DNA from: Baffinella frigidus
Lineage: Eukaryota; Cryptophyceae; Cryptomonadales; Baffinellaceae
Length of the DNA stretch: 10,000 nt
Assembly: GCA_026770585.1 (NCBI GenBank)
Contig: MU646309.1
Location: forward strand, 1,413,201-1,423,200
Direction: 5' to 3'
The notes beneath the pieces are model-generated. The model did no database searches and had not been told where the DNA came from. It saw only the letters and a program-made list of their open reading frames with translations. Of this stretch, positions 1 through 6,405 are shown piece after piece. The translations under genes and the position numbers were made by a program. Each line of letters starts with the position of its first letter. Within the stretch, counting starts at the first letter, position 1.

Positions 1-4
1 AGAC

Positions 5-222
5 AGTGTTTCTGAAGCGGAAGGTCACGCGCGCAGGGCATTGCTGGTTCAGAGTGTCTGTTTGATGATTCCATGTGTGTGTGCGTGTGGATCATGCAGA
101 GAGAGAGAGCGAGAGAGAGAGAGCGCGAGAGAGAGCGAGAGAGAGAGAGAGAGAGAGAAAGAGCGAGAGAGAGAGGCTGTCGCAGAGAGAGTGTTGCTGA
201 AGCGCAAGGCTACCTCCGCAGG
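5..222. repeat. Diverged 33-bp direct repeats flanking a GA microsatellite
   Basis: Segments 5-37 and 190-222 both begin AGTGTT and share CTGAAGCG and CGCAGG; I count about 26 of 33 matches. Between them, 99-172 is an almost pure GA/GC purine tract. The open frames across it (plus-strand arginine/glutamate repeats, minus-strand serine/leucine repeats) are consequences of the microsatellite, not evidence of a gene. The layout suggests an old local duplication in which the space between copies was filled by microsatellite growth. Confidence 0.6.
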
Positions 223-450
223 TCGCAGGGGACTCAGGAAACGACGTTTCGATGTTCCTCTTCGGCAGCGGGTTTCGGGGAGTGATGGTACGCTTCCGCT
301 GCCGAGCGAGGACGTGATTCAATGTTAAAGGGTTTTGAAAACTTTTACCTGAATCCTAAGGGAACTGGACTTTGAAAATGAAAAAGCTGGGACCGGAAAT
401 CCGGTCCCACCTTTTCAGATGAACGCCAAGGTGCCTCGATAGCGGTTCTA
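223..450. other. No gene seen; one short perfect hairpin
   Basis: I see no supported coding or RNA gene here. The only clear structure is a hairpin at 389-408, with nine-base arms GGGACCGGA and TCCGGTCCC around a two-base AA loop. No run of T follows it, so nothing marks it as a terminator. Confidence 0.5.
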
Positions 451-574
451 GCTCTGCCTCACACGATTTGGTCTCGTCAATTTGACGAGACCGGAAGTCA
501 ATTCCCCGGGGATTTGGTGCAAATCCGTCAACTTTTGAAGTGAAAACGATCAGTCAACCCGAGTCAGGCAGAGC
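451..574. mobile_element. Possible foldback (MITE-like) element with a nested palindrome
   Basis: The ends are inverted: GCTCTGCCT at 451-459 matches AGGCAGAGC at 566-574, and the similarity continues inward with mismatches for about 20 bases. Inside is a second palindrome at 470-492, with eleven-base arms GGTCTCGTCAA and TTGACGAGACC around a single T. I find no open frame and no convincing target-site duplication. It could be a small non-autonomous element or a chance inverted repeat; the nested structure favours the former. Confidence 0.35.
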
Positions 575-911
575 AAGTCCTTCCGCAGTCTGGATGCGTC
601 TCCCGAGCAGGGTGATATTCGGCGAGATGAGTCTGTCCAGAATGAGGCGTCTGTGCAGAATGATGCTGTTGCCCTGGTAGAGCAGGGCTCTCTCGCAGTA
701 GTTGGCATTCTTGCCTCCCCCCCACCCCCCCCTCTCCTCTCTCTCTTTATCTCTCTCTCTCTCTATGTCACTCGCTCTCTCTTTCTCTCTCTCGCTGACC
801 CCTCCCAGGACCCCATCATCCCTCTCTCCCCCCCCTCCCTCTCTGTCTCCGTCTCTACCAACCCCCCCCCATATGTATCTCGCTCGCCCCCTCTCTCGGG
901 ATGTCTCTTCT
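575..911. other. No supported gene; CT/C-rich low-complexity tract from about 716
   Basis: A short plus-strand stretch near 630-700 translates to non-repetitive sequence (VQNEASVQNDAVALVEQG). It contains an imperfect tandem duplication around TCTGTCCAGAATGAGG and TCTGTGCAGAATGATG. A TAG ends one reading just after CTCTCGCAG. From about 716 to 905 the DNA is runs of C, CT and CTCC, and the open frames there are only serine, leucine and proline repeats. I cannot support a gene. Confidence 0.45.
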
Positions 912-1187
912 GTTGACGCGCGTGATCGTCACGTCATGAATCAGGTGGGCAGAGCCACACCTGAGCTGCTCACGCACTCTCACTCTCACTCTCCCCTCCC
1001 TCCCTCCCTCCCTCCCTCCCTTCCTCCCTCCCTCCCTCCCTCCCTCCCTCCCTCCCTCCCTCCCTCCCTCTCTCTCTCTCTCTCTCTCGCTATCCTCATC
1101 CATAGCAGCATCCCTCTCTCTCTCTCTGGTAACGCGCGAGATGGCCGCGTCATCAACCAGGTGGGCAACGCCAAAGCAGAGCTTCTC
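912..1187. repeat. Two copies of a 60-bp segment flanking CTCC/CT repeats
   Basis: Segments 912-971 and 1128-1187 are homologous without gaps; both contain ACGCGCG, CGTCAT and CAGGTGGGC. In the plus frame they read VDARDRHVMNQVG and GNARDGRVINQVG and then both end in ELL. Some differences are silent in that frame (CGT/CGA, AAT/AAC, CTG/CTT). Both copies are preceded by pyrimidine-rich DNA. Between them lie (CTCC)n at about 991-1068 and (TC)n at about 1069-1088 and 1110-1127. The unit may be an old duplicated exon, since the shared CAG|GTGGGC resembles a splice donor, or simply a repeat unit; I see no complete gene. Confidence 0.5.
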
Positions 1188-1188
1188 G

Positions 1189-1755
1189 CCGTGCAAAATC
1201 CTTCGCTCCACGTGGTCGCCCAAGCTCGGTACCTCCACCCTCCTCTGCCCCTTAGCCGTGCAGAACCCTTCTCTCCACGTCGTCGCCCAAGCTCGGTACC
1301 TCCTCTCTCATGTACCCCTTCCTATCCGTGAAAAAATCTTCTCTCCACGTCGTCGCCCAAGCTCGGTGCCTCCACCCTCCTCCACGCCATGCCTCCCTCC
1401 ATGGATCTGTGATTCTGATGCTAGCCGTGCAAACCCCTTCGCTCCACGTCGTCGCCCAAGCTCGGTACCTCCACCCTCCTCTACCCCTTAGCAGTGCAGA
1501 ACCCTTCGCTCCACGTCATCGCCCGAGCTTGGTGCCTCCACCCTCCTCCACGCCATGCCTCCCTCCCTCCCTGGATCTGTGATTCTGATTCTAGCCGTGC
1601 ATAATCCTGCGCTCCGCGTTATCGTTCAAGCTCGGTACCTCCACCATCCTCTACCAGCTACTGCGAGAGAACCCGGGTCAGGGTCTAGGGGTGCGCAGAA
1701 GCCTGCTCTCCACGCTCCACGTCGCCCAATCTCGGTCTCTCCACGCTCCTCCACA
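1189..1755. repeat. Tandem repeat array, about 67-bp unit with a longer variant, seven copies
   Basis: Copies start at about 1189, 1256, 1326, 1425, 1492, 1595 and 1690. The conserved core is TCCACGTCGTCGCCCAAGCT followed by CGGTACCTCCACC. Units 3 (1326-1424) and 5 (1492-1594) carry an extra block of about 35 bp containing GGATCTGTGATTCTGAT, so the array has short and long units in partial alternation. In one plus frame each unit encodes NPSLHVVAQARYLHPP, which drives the open frames seen here; that is a property of the repeat and not by itself a gene. The last copy is diverged and interrupted by the foldback element that begins at 1754. Confidence 0.8.
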
Positions 1756-1869
1756 GGGGTACCTCGCTCATAAGAAACCGCCGCCCCCATAGGACCACCC
1801 TAGGACCCTAGGCATGTCCTACTGTAGGGTCCTAGGAGGGGGCGGTTTCTTATGAGCGAGGTACCCCTG
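1754..1869. mobile_element. TA-type foldback element (MITE), copy 1
   Basis: This 116-bp element has near-perfect terminal inverted repeats starting CAGGGGTACCTCGC and continuing TCATAAGAAACCGCC. The interior holds palindromic CCTAGG and CCTACTGTAGGG motifs. It has no coding capacity. It is inserted in the last unit of the tandem array: the left flank matches the unit up to CTCCTC and the right flank resumes with TACCCCTT, as in intact units. The flanking dinucleotides are CA on the left and TA on the right, which fits a TA target-site duplication with one mutated copy. TA duplications are the hallmark of the Tc1/mariner group; assignment to that group is inference. Confidence 0.8.
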
Positions 1870-2003
1870 TACCCCTTGCCTCCCTCTCGCTGGATCCCTC
1901 TCTGGATCCGTGACACCCTGGCGCATCACTGACCCTCGCTCTGAAACCGTGACACCCTGGGGCATCACCGTCTTGCTCATCTTCGGCACGCCGTCACGTC
2001 CGC
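1870..2003. repeat. Short direct repeat
   Basis: The 22-base sequence beginning CCGTGACACCCTGG and ending GCATCAC occurs at 1908-1929 and 1947-1968 with one mismatch. The rest of the stretch includes two GGATC-containing segments related to the long units of the upstream array. No gene is visible. Confidence 0.6.
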
Positions 2004-2169
2004 AATAGATGGCTTGACACTAGATGCCTTGACGATAGATGGCGTTGCACTAGATGGCTTCACAATAGATGGCTTTACAATAGATGGCTTTACAATAGAT
2101 GGCGTTACGCTAGATAGCTTTATAATAGAAGGCTGGACAATAGATGGCTTTACAATAGATGGCGTCACA
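2004..2169. repeat. 15-bp minisatellite, about 11 units
   Basis: The unit is approximately ATAGATGGCTTTACA with drift between copies (TAGATGGCGTTGCAC, TAGATAGCTTTATAA and so on). Because the unit is a multiple of three it encodes pentapeptide repeats in several frames: KPSIV-like on the minus strand and TIDGF-like on the plus strand. Neither frame has a clear start, splice signal or unique flanking domain, so I treat it as non-coding. Confidence 0.8.
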
Positions 2170-2237
2170 ACGCACGGCATCACGTCCTGATCACGGCCCC
2201 GCTCGTTCGCAGGTTCGCTGCTGGGGTCACCGAGGGG

Positions 2238-2513
2238 CTCCAAGCTCTGGGTTTTGCCGCCTGAGTCCTTGGGGTGGGCTGCACGGGGGCTGGCTCTACA
2301 GTTGCTGGAATCGAATGATCCAGGCTCTGCTCCAGGCTCTGGGTTTTGCCGCGTGAGTCCTTAACCCTTAAGTGACCAGTAGGCTCATACGTCCTACCGT
2401 AGGGCCCTATGACCTGCCTAGGGCGAGTCAAGGTGAACATTTACCCCATGGGCACTTGAGGGTTAAGGTGGGCTGCGAGGGGGCTAGCCCTACGTTTGCT
2501 GAAATCGAGTGAT
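2238..2513. repeat. 92-bp tandem duplication, second copy split by a foldback element
   Basis: Copy 1 is 2238-2329. Copy 2 starts at 2330 and, once the insertion at 2365-2462 and one TTAA are removed, continues to about 2513. Shared landmarks are GCTCTGGGTTTTGCCGC, GAGTCC, GGTGGGCTGC, and a closing segment of the form GCTGGAATCGAATGAT. Copy 1 reads GAGTCC-TTGG-GGTGGGCTGC where copy 2, without the insertion, would read GAGTCC-TTAA-GGTGGGCTGC. Copy 1 therefore serves as an empty-site reference for the element. Confidence 0.8.
2361..2466. mobile_element. TTAA-flanked piggyBac-like MITE, complete
   Basis: The element is 2365-2462 (98 bp) between TTAA at 2361-2364 and TTAA at 2463-2466. Its ends are CCCTTAAGTG and CACTTGAGGG, inverted repeats with one mismatch. 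A TTAA duplication with ends starting CCC is the established signature of the piggyBac superfamily. The related empty site in the neighbouring tandem copy confirms the insertion boundaries. The interior has CCTACCGTAGGGCCCTATGA and no open frame of note, so it must have been moved by a transposase encoded elsewhere. The superfamily call rests on ends and target site only. Confidence 0.75.
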
Positions 2514-2735
2514 GTCTACGGTGTTCCTCAATCGTGGAAATTAAGGTGAGATTCATTAAAGTCGAAGTAAGATTTTCATCAGGCTTCTGCTCTGCCCTGT
2601 GCCTCAGAGGAAAGAAAGTGAAACCATTGCCTGATCTAGTCCGTGACGCGGGCAGACCAAACTAAAGACCACAGGGTGCCTCGCAAGAGGACCTGAGGGA
2701 AACCGACGCCTTATCCACCCCAGAACTGGCTTCGT
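2514..2735. other. No feature seen
   Basis: I find no repeat, RNA gene or splice-bounded open frame that I can support in this stretch. Confidence 0.4.
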
Positions 2736-3136
2736 TTACTTAAGTATTCGGGGGATTCCCCCTGAAAGGTCAAAAGTGGATGTTTCGAGGCCTCTGGCGT
2801 GGTGCTCTGTCGTCTTCCTTGTCACGACTTCGAGCCGACTCCTCAGATCGACAACGGTTTCATTCGAAACTAAGCAGGCTGGCCGCCAGTCGCGTAACTC
2901 GACGAGCTGCGATCCTATGATACAATCTTGCGAGAGATTCGCGCCGTTTTCTAGATCGCGTACTCGGTGTGAGCAGCAACGCGAATCAGGGAGGCTGCCT
3001 CCCCTCTCAGCCCGGAGGCTCAAACCCGCGCGTTGCCTCCAGCGGAGTCGAGCGCGTCCCCTCCAATTTGAGACATGTGTGTACCACACTAAGTGGGCCA
3101 CTCTCCGCTGCAACTGAGAGCGGAGCTGCGATGGAG
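2736..3136 (-). other. Open frame of uncertain status, possible terminal exon
   Basis: A minus-strand frame is open through this stretch and ends in TAA at 2738-2736. Its downstream part (about 2736-2910) has a mixed, protein-like composition, with pieces such as LVSNETVVDLRSRLEVVTRK. I could not find an acceptor whose phase fits the upstream exon at 3524-3580, and a plus-strand frame is open over the same bases, so coding is unproven. It could be the 3' exon of gene C, a decayed mobile-element fragment, or chance. Confidence 0.2.
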
Positions 3137-3138
3137 CA

Positions 3139-3257
3139 CAGGGGTACCTCGCCCATAAGAAACCGCCACCCACTAGGACCCTACAGTAGGCCTATGCCTA
3201 GGGCCCTAGGGGAGTTCCTAGGGGGGGGGGCGGTTTCTCATGAGCGAGGTACCCCTG
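3139..3257. mobile_element. TA-type foldback element (MITE), copy 2
   Basis: This 119-bp copy has the same inverted ends as the copy at 1754 (CAGGGGTACCTCGC... and its complement). It is flanked by CA on both sides (3137-3138 and 3258-3259), a possible two-base target duplication. The interior carries CCTACAGTAGG, CCTATGCCTAGGGCCC and a run of G at about 3223-3231. Its interior is inverted relative to copies 1 and 3. Confidence 0.8.
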
Positions 3258-3306
3258 CAGGCGTCGAGCCGAAGAAGCTCACGCCTGAGACTTCGACGAT
3301 GGGGTA

Positions 3307-3412
3307 CAGGGGTACCTCGCTCATAAGAAACGCTCATCCCCCTAGGGTCTCCAGAGGGCCCTAGGCATAGGCCTACTGTAGGGTCCTAGGGGGGTTAGTT
3401 TCTTATGAGCGA
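3307..3412. mobile_element. TA-type foldback element (MITE), copy 3, right end lost
   Basis: The left end is intact (CAGGGGTACCTCGCTCATAA) and is preceded by TA at 3305-3306. The right inverted repeat stops at GAGCGA (3412), after which the sequence continues TGGGGAAGG instead of GGTACCCCTG, so the last ten bases or so are gone. CGATGGGG occurs both just before the element and at the broken right end, which suggests a microhomology deletion. Copies 2 and 3 lie only about 50 bp apart, and their interiors are in opposite orientations. Confidence 0.75.
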
Positions 3413-3523
3413 TGGGGAAGGTGTTGTCGTGCGGAGGAAACATGGCCTTTCTGCAGAACAAGTTCCAGTGTCCGCCTATATTAGGAGCTCGAAGAACCTC
3501 AAGGACCTAAAGGAGCCCACGAC
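3413..3523. repeat. Copy of a dispersed intron-associated motif
   Basis: Bases 3494-3513 read GAACCTCAAGGACCTAAAGG, identical to 7361-7380 inside gene A. A diverged copy is at about 7677-7698. Here too it lies within 35 bases downstream of a predicted minus-strand exon end (3524). No other feature is seen in this stretch. Confidence 0.6.
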
Positions 3524-4062
3524 CTCAACGACAGGTAGTGCGCGCGCGCTGCAAGCAGGCACGTCTTGTCCATGTTCTCCCTGCAGCAACCCCAGGGTCA
3601 GGTGAAATGCATTGTCGGTCTCGGCAGCGCAATCAAATAGGTGTTGATTTGGTGAGGGTGTTCGGAGCGGATGGTTTGTTCTCAAGGGAATTCTCAAGGG
3701 TATTCCCGGGGTCAGGTTCGGACGCTATGATACGATTGTGAGCGGTTTAAGTTTTCCAACGCAAATAATGGCATCAGTGCGTCAAGAATCCGCAACAACA
3801 AAAAACAGATACCTATGTGCAGCTCTGGGTGATTTTCCAAACCACAACTTGAGGGCATCAGAGCGTCAAGAGGGGGAGGAGACTTCGAGCCGTCGTGGAA
3901 AAACACATCGAAACGCCCGCTCGATGACGCCGCTGACATCACGCACCCGAGAATCTGCTGCGCTTTCGTGCCCGACTTCGCCACGACCAGCCCGATCGAG
4001 ATTGGCCCGACCGGGATTGGCGGAGCGGCGGGGAACAGGATCGTGGCCGAGGTGCCCTTTGC
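3524..4062 (-). CDS. Gene C: two-exon fragment of an unrecognised protein
   Basis: I read two exons. The first, 4062-3947, follows an acceptor TTGTCGCAG and ends at the strong donor GTGCGT in phase 2. It encodes 38 residues including ATILFPAAPPIPVGPISIGL, a proline- and aliphatic-rich segment. The second, 3580-3524, follows GTTGCTGCAG and starts with the one base needed to complete the split glycine codon. It encodes ENMDKTCLLAARAHYLSL and ends before a weak donor, GTCGTG. The phase match across the 366-bp intron is the main evidence. Start and stop are not identified: the 5' part may lie at 4583-4669 or 5280-5415 and the 3' part below 3524. An alternative frame of the first exon is also open (GHLGHDPVPRRSANPGR), so the frame is not certain. 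I do not recognise the protein. A decayed foldback element lies just upstream of the first acceptor. Confidence 0.4.
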
Positions 4063-4089
4063 CTGCGACAAGTACAGAAGAGTTCATAT

Positions 4090-4187
4090 CCCTTAAGTAG
4101 CGAGTAGGCTCAGACGCCCTACAGTAGGGCCCTAGGACCTGCCTGTGACCTGAGGGTGTCTATTTGGACCCCCTCGCCACTGAAATG
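4090..4187. mobile_element. TTAA-type MITE, second copy, decayed
   Basis: The left half aligns with the element at 2365: CCCTTAAGT, AGTAGGCTCA, CCTAC-GTAGGGCCCTA and ACCTGCCT are shared. The right half is diverged, ending about CTCGCCACTGAAATG where the complement of the left end would be CTCGCTACTTAAGGG. The flanks are ATAT and ATGC, so no TTAA duplication survives. Its left end lies 25 bp from the gene C splice acceptor, so it would be intronic. It appears to be an older copy than the one at 2365. Confidence 0.65.
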
Positions 4188-4208
4188 ATGCATGCGAAAA
4201 CAGATGCA

Positions 4209-4297
4209 CCCCGACGTGTGCGGGTCAGCCAAACCCTAAACCCTAAACCCTGAACCCTGAACCCTAAACCCTAAACCCCGACGAGTGCGGTTCAGCC
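4209..4297. repeat. CCCTAAA telomere-like block between 22-bp direct repeats
   Basis: Bases 4231-4279 are CCCTAAA and CCCTGAA repeats. They are bracketed by near-identical 22-base sequences, 4209-4230 and 4276-4297, each of the form CCCCGACGNGTGCGG followed by NTCAGCC, with two mismatches between them. The two copies look like a duplication flanking the inserted repeat, as expected for telomere-type sequence added at a repaired break, or for unequal exchange. This block is in the opposite orientation to all other telomere-like blocks in the window. Confidence 0.75.
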
Positions 4298-4345
4298 AGC
4301 TCCGAAGCACAGGTCTGAACACAAACTTTCAACTGCGATCGCCTG

Positions 4346-4473
4346 GTTTAGGGTTTGGGGTTTAAGGTTTAGGGTTTAAGGTTTAGGGTTTAGGGTTTAG
4401 GGTTTAGGGTTTAGGGTTTATGGGTGAGGGTTGAGAGTTTGGGGTTTAGGTTTAGGGTTCAGGGTTTTAGGGT

Positions 4474-4504
<31 letters not shown>

Positions 4505-4560
4505 TGGTTTGAAGTTTAGGGTATAGGGTTTGGGTTTGGAGTTTAGGGTTCAGGGTTCAG
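4346..4560. repeat. Interstitial TTTAGGG telomere-like block
   Basis: The block starts with nearly perfect TTTAGGG units (about 4375-4418) and degrades rightward into TTGAGGG, TTTGGGG and TTCAGGG variants. It is G-rich on the plus strand and can form G-quadruplexes. The nearby block at 4231 runs the other way, giving the order CCCTAAA then TTTAGGG. A head-to-head telomere fusion would give TTTAGGG then CCCTAAA. Confidence 0.9.
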
Positions 4561-4954
4561 AACGCGCACGCTTCTGCTCTACGTGAGACCAGAGTGGGAA
4601 TCGTTTCTGTGCTGTCAACCCGATGCAGATCCTCCTCGCTGGACAGCCCCACAGAGGGCGGCACAGACACTACAAGGGGTGGCGGCTAGGGTCCCGCGTT
4701 GCGTGGGGAGAAGAGGAGAGGGAGAGGGGGGGGCGTGAGGGGAGAGGTGTGCGGTGGAGGGGGGGCAGGCGAGAGGGCAGAGGGGTGCGGTGCTCGGACG
4801 CAGGTCCTCCTCTCTGGAAGTGTTGCTCGGACGCAGGTCCTCCTCTCTGGAAGTGTTGGGGCGAACCTGCTTTGGCGCGCTGCGCTCGCTCTCCAGCTGC
4901 TCCTCACCTGGATTCGGGGAGGGGATGGTTAAAAGTAAAGTGTCAACGTGGCCC
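4561..4954. repeat. Mostly featureless; perfect 33-bp tandem duplication and GA/GGGA-rich tract
   Basis: 4792-4824 and 4825-4857 are identical 33-base units beginning GCTCGGACGCAGG. Bases 4707-4790 are G- and GA-rich, and the open frames there are low-complexity glycine/arginine (plus) or proline/serine (minus). Apart from the possible exon listed at 4583-4669, I see no gene. Confidence 0.7.
4583..4669 (-). other. Possible exon (gene C 5' part)
   Basis: A minus-strand segment between an acceptor-like CCTTGTAG and a donor-like GTAGAG encodes SVPPSVGLSSEEDLHRVDST and further polar residues, a composition more protein-like than its surroundings. Its end phase (1) does not fit the next exon at 4062 directly; using the weak GTCTCA donor slightly upstream would give the required phase 0. 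Support is composition and splice-like borders only. Confidence 0.2.
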
Positions 4955-5002
4955 GATGTGCATGGCTCTCAGGTTTGGGATGTGCATGTCTCTCAGGGTT
5001 GG
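4955..5002. repeat. 24-bp tandem duplication
   Basis: 4955-4978 and 4979-5002 are two units of GATGTGCATG, one variable base, CTCTCAGG, one variable base, and TTGG. They differ at two positions. No coding role is apparent. Confidence 0.75.
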
Positions 5003-5279
5003 AACCAAACCAAGTGAGCAGTCTCCGAGTGGCTGACTAAATTTAACGCTCGTTGAAACTAAGCAAGAACAAAAATGCACTGAATGTGGAGCATGCTCTA
5101 TTAATGACTGACCGCGCCTCTTGTGCTGGGTGACGGGGGTCTTGGGGCGTGATTCCTCCTCCTTCGCAGTCGCAACGAGTCCTGGGGGCACACGGCCTGA
5201 TCAGATCAGGCAAGGCTCATCGTGAACGTAGTTGCCCGGGTGTGGTTTTTCCTGGAGCGCGAAACTCGCAGACAAAGAC

Positions 5280-5415
5280 CAAGCAAGGGAAAGCAAGCCT
5301 ATGCTCGAAATATGGTTGCTCGTTTGTCTGGGACGAACCGGTTTTGGCTTTGGTGTCTTCGTCCGAGGAGCCGTTGTAATAAAGTTGTTCGAAGTGTGTC
5401 CGCCCCTTGGGCTTC
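5280..5415 (-). other. Possible exon (gene C 5' part)
   Basis: After an acceptor-like ATCGTCGCAG, a minus-strand frame runs from 5414 to a stop at 5217 without a methionine start. It includes RTHFEQLYYNGSSDEDTKAK and a hydrophobic stretch near HRLAFPCL. If it ended at the weak GTCTTT donor at 5279, its phase (0) would fit the exon at 4062. Other frames here are also open on both strands (one plus frame reads DDAIQQLRQVLANARGTRKF), so both strand and frame are uncertain. On the plus strand, CCTCCTCCTTCGCAG near 5154-5168 is also an attractive splice acceptor. Confidence 0.25.
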
Positions 5416-5490
5416 CTGCGACGATGCCATTCAGCAACTCAGGCAGGTTCTGGCAAACGCCAGAGGCACGCGGAAATTTGCGAGTGGGGG

Positions 5491-6036
5491 GTTGGGGTTT
5501 GGAGTGTAGGGTTTCGGGTTGAGAGTTTAGGGTTTAAGGTGTGGGGTGTAGGTTTTTAGGGTTTAGGGTTTAGGGTTTAGGGTGTAGGGTTTAAGGTTTG
5601 GGGTTTAGGGTGTAGGAAGTACGGTTCAGGATTCAGGGTTTAGGGTTTAGGGTTTAGGGTTCAGGGTTGAGGGTTTGGGGTTTAGGGTTTGGGGTTCAGA
5701 GTTAAGGGTTTATGGTTTAGGGTTTAGGGTTTAGGGTTGAAGGTTTAATGTTTAGGGTTTAGGGTTTAGGGTGCAGGGCTTAGGGTTTAGGGTTTGGGGT
5801 TTAGGGTTTAGGGTTCAGGGTTTAGGGTTGAGGGTTTAGGGTCCAGAGTTCAGGGTTTAGGGTTTAGGGGTTAGGGTTTAGGGTTTAGGGTTTAGGGTTT
5901 AGAGTTTAAGATTCAGGGTTTAGGGTTTAGGGTCTGAGTTTTGTGTTCAGGTTTTAGGGTTTAGGGTTTAGGGTTTAGGGTCCAGGGTTTAGGGTTTAGG
6001 GTTTAGGGTCCAGGGTTTAGGGTTTAGGGTTTAGGT
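5491..6036. repeat. Large interstitial TTTAGGG telomere-like array
   Basis: About 545 bp of TTTAGGG with scattered variants (TTTGGGG, TTCAGGG, GTGTAGGG, TCCAGGG, TTGAGGG), G-rich on the plus strand throughout. Perfect runs of several units occur near 5558-5580, 5636-5660, 5878-5902 and 5952-5980. It lies directly after the proposed stop of gene A (6048-6046 on the minus strand) and before the possible exon at 5415, so it is intergenic or intronic. Unique sequence on both sides shows it is not a chromosome end. Confidence 0.9.
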
Positions 6037-6045
6037 TAAGCACCG

Positions 6046-6327
6046 TCAAGGCATCCGTGTCGAACTCATCAAAGAGGCGACAGTATGTACAGGTCCTAGG
6101 CGTAGGGGCCTGGAGAAAGATTGGTGGAAGAACAGGTCGGTTGGGGGGCCGAACCGCGGCATCCAGACGAAGCTGGAGAGCGAAGGTTGCTTGGGCCGGG
6201 GCGCTTCCTTCGGCGGAGTCGTGATCTGTCCCACCCAGGCAAATCCAAACGTCATTAGACGGCACAATTTCGTGTTGGCCTCTGCCAAATGGCGCACACA
6301 GCACGCAGAGCGTGTACTTCTTCCTTG
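6046..6327 (-). other. Tentative terminal exon of gene A
   Basis: After a plausible acceptor (GCGTTTTTCAG), the frame set by the preceding exon stays open for 93 codons to TGA at 6048-6046. The first third (HLAEANTKLCRLM) is helix-like; the rest is rich in proline and aromatics and looks less like coding sequence. The 81-bp intron separating it from the exon ending at 6409 is a multiple of three without an in-frame stop, so it could also be retained. The true 3' end may lie elsewhere. Confidence 0.3.
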
Positions 6328-6372
6328 CTGAAAAACGCGTGTCGGTACCGGGACGCGCCTATCCTGGCCTCG

Positions 6373-6405
6373 CCCCCCCCCCAAGAAAGAAGAAGGGGGG
6401 GGGGG
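6373..6405. repeat. C10/G11 hairpin next to a splice donor
   Basis: A run of ten C (6373-6382) and a run of eleven G (6395-6405) are separated by an A/G-rich loop of twelve bases. On the minus strand this is immediately downstream of the gene A donor GTACC, so the intron transcript would begin with a C run and a G run able to pair. Confidence 0.7.

Noticed and set aside
41-328. Open frames rich in RE and SL repeats
   Set aside because: They are generated by the GA microsatellite and have no unique domain.
702-1331. 209-codon plus-strand frame rich in S, L and P, and its minus-strand RE/GG counterpart
   Set aside because: Almost all of it is translated CT and CTCC repeat plus the tandem array; no plausible complete protein.
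1189-1755. Regular repeats considered as a CRISPR array
   Set aside because: Units are tandem copies of about 67 bp with no unique spacers, in a eukaryotic setting.
2776-3117. Plus-strand frame of 113 codons
   Set aside because: Overlaps an equally open minus-strand frame and has no splice or domain support.
4231-4560. Telomere fusion point
   Set aside because: The repeat order CCCTAAA then TTTAGGG is the reverse of a head-to-head fusion, and unique sequence lies between.
4699-5017. Plus-strand glycine/arginine-rich frames
   Set aside because: Produced by the GGGA-rich tract and the 33-bp duplication.
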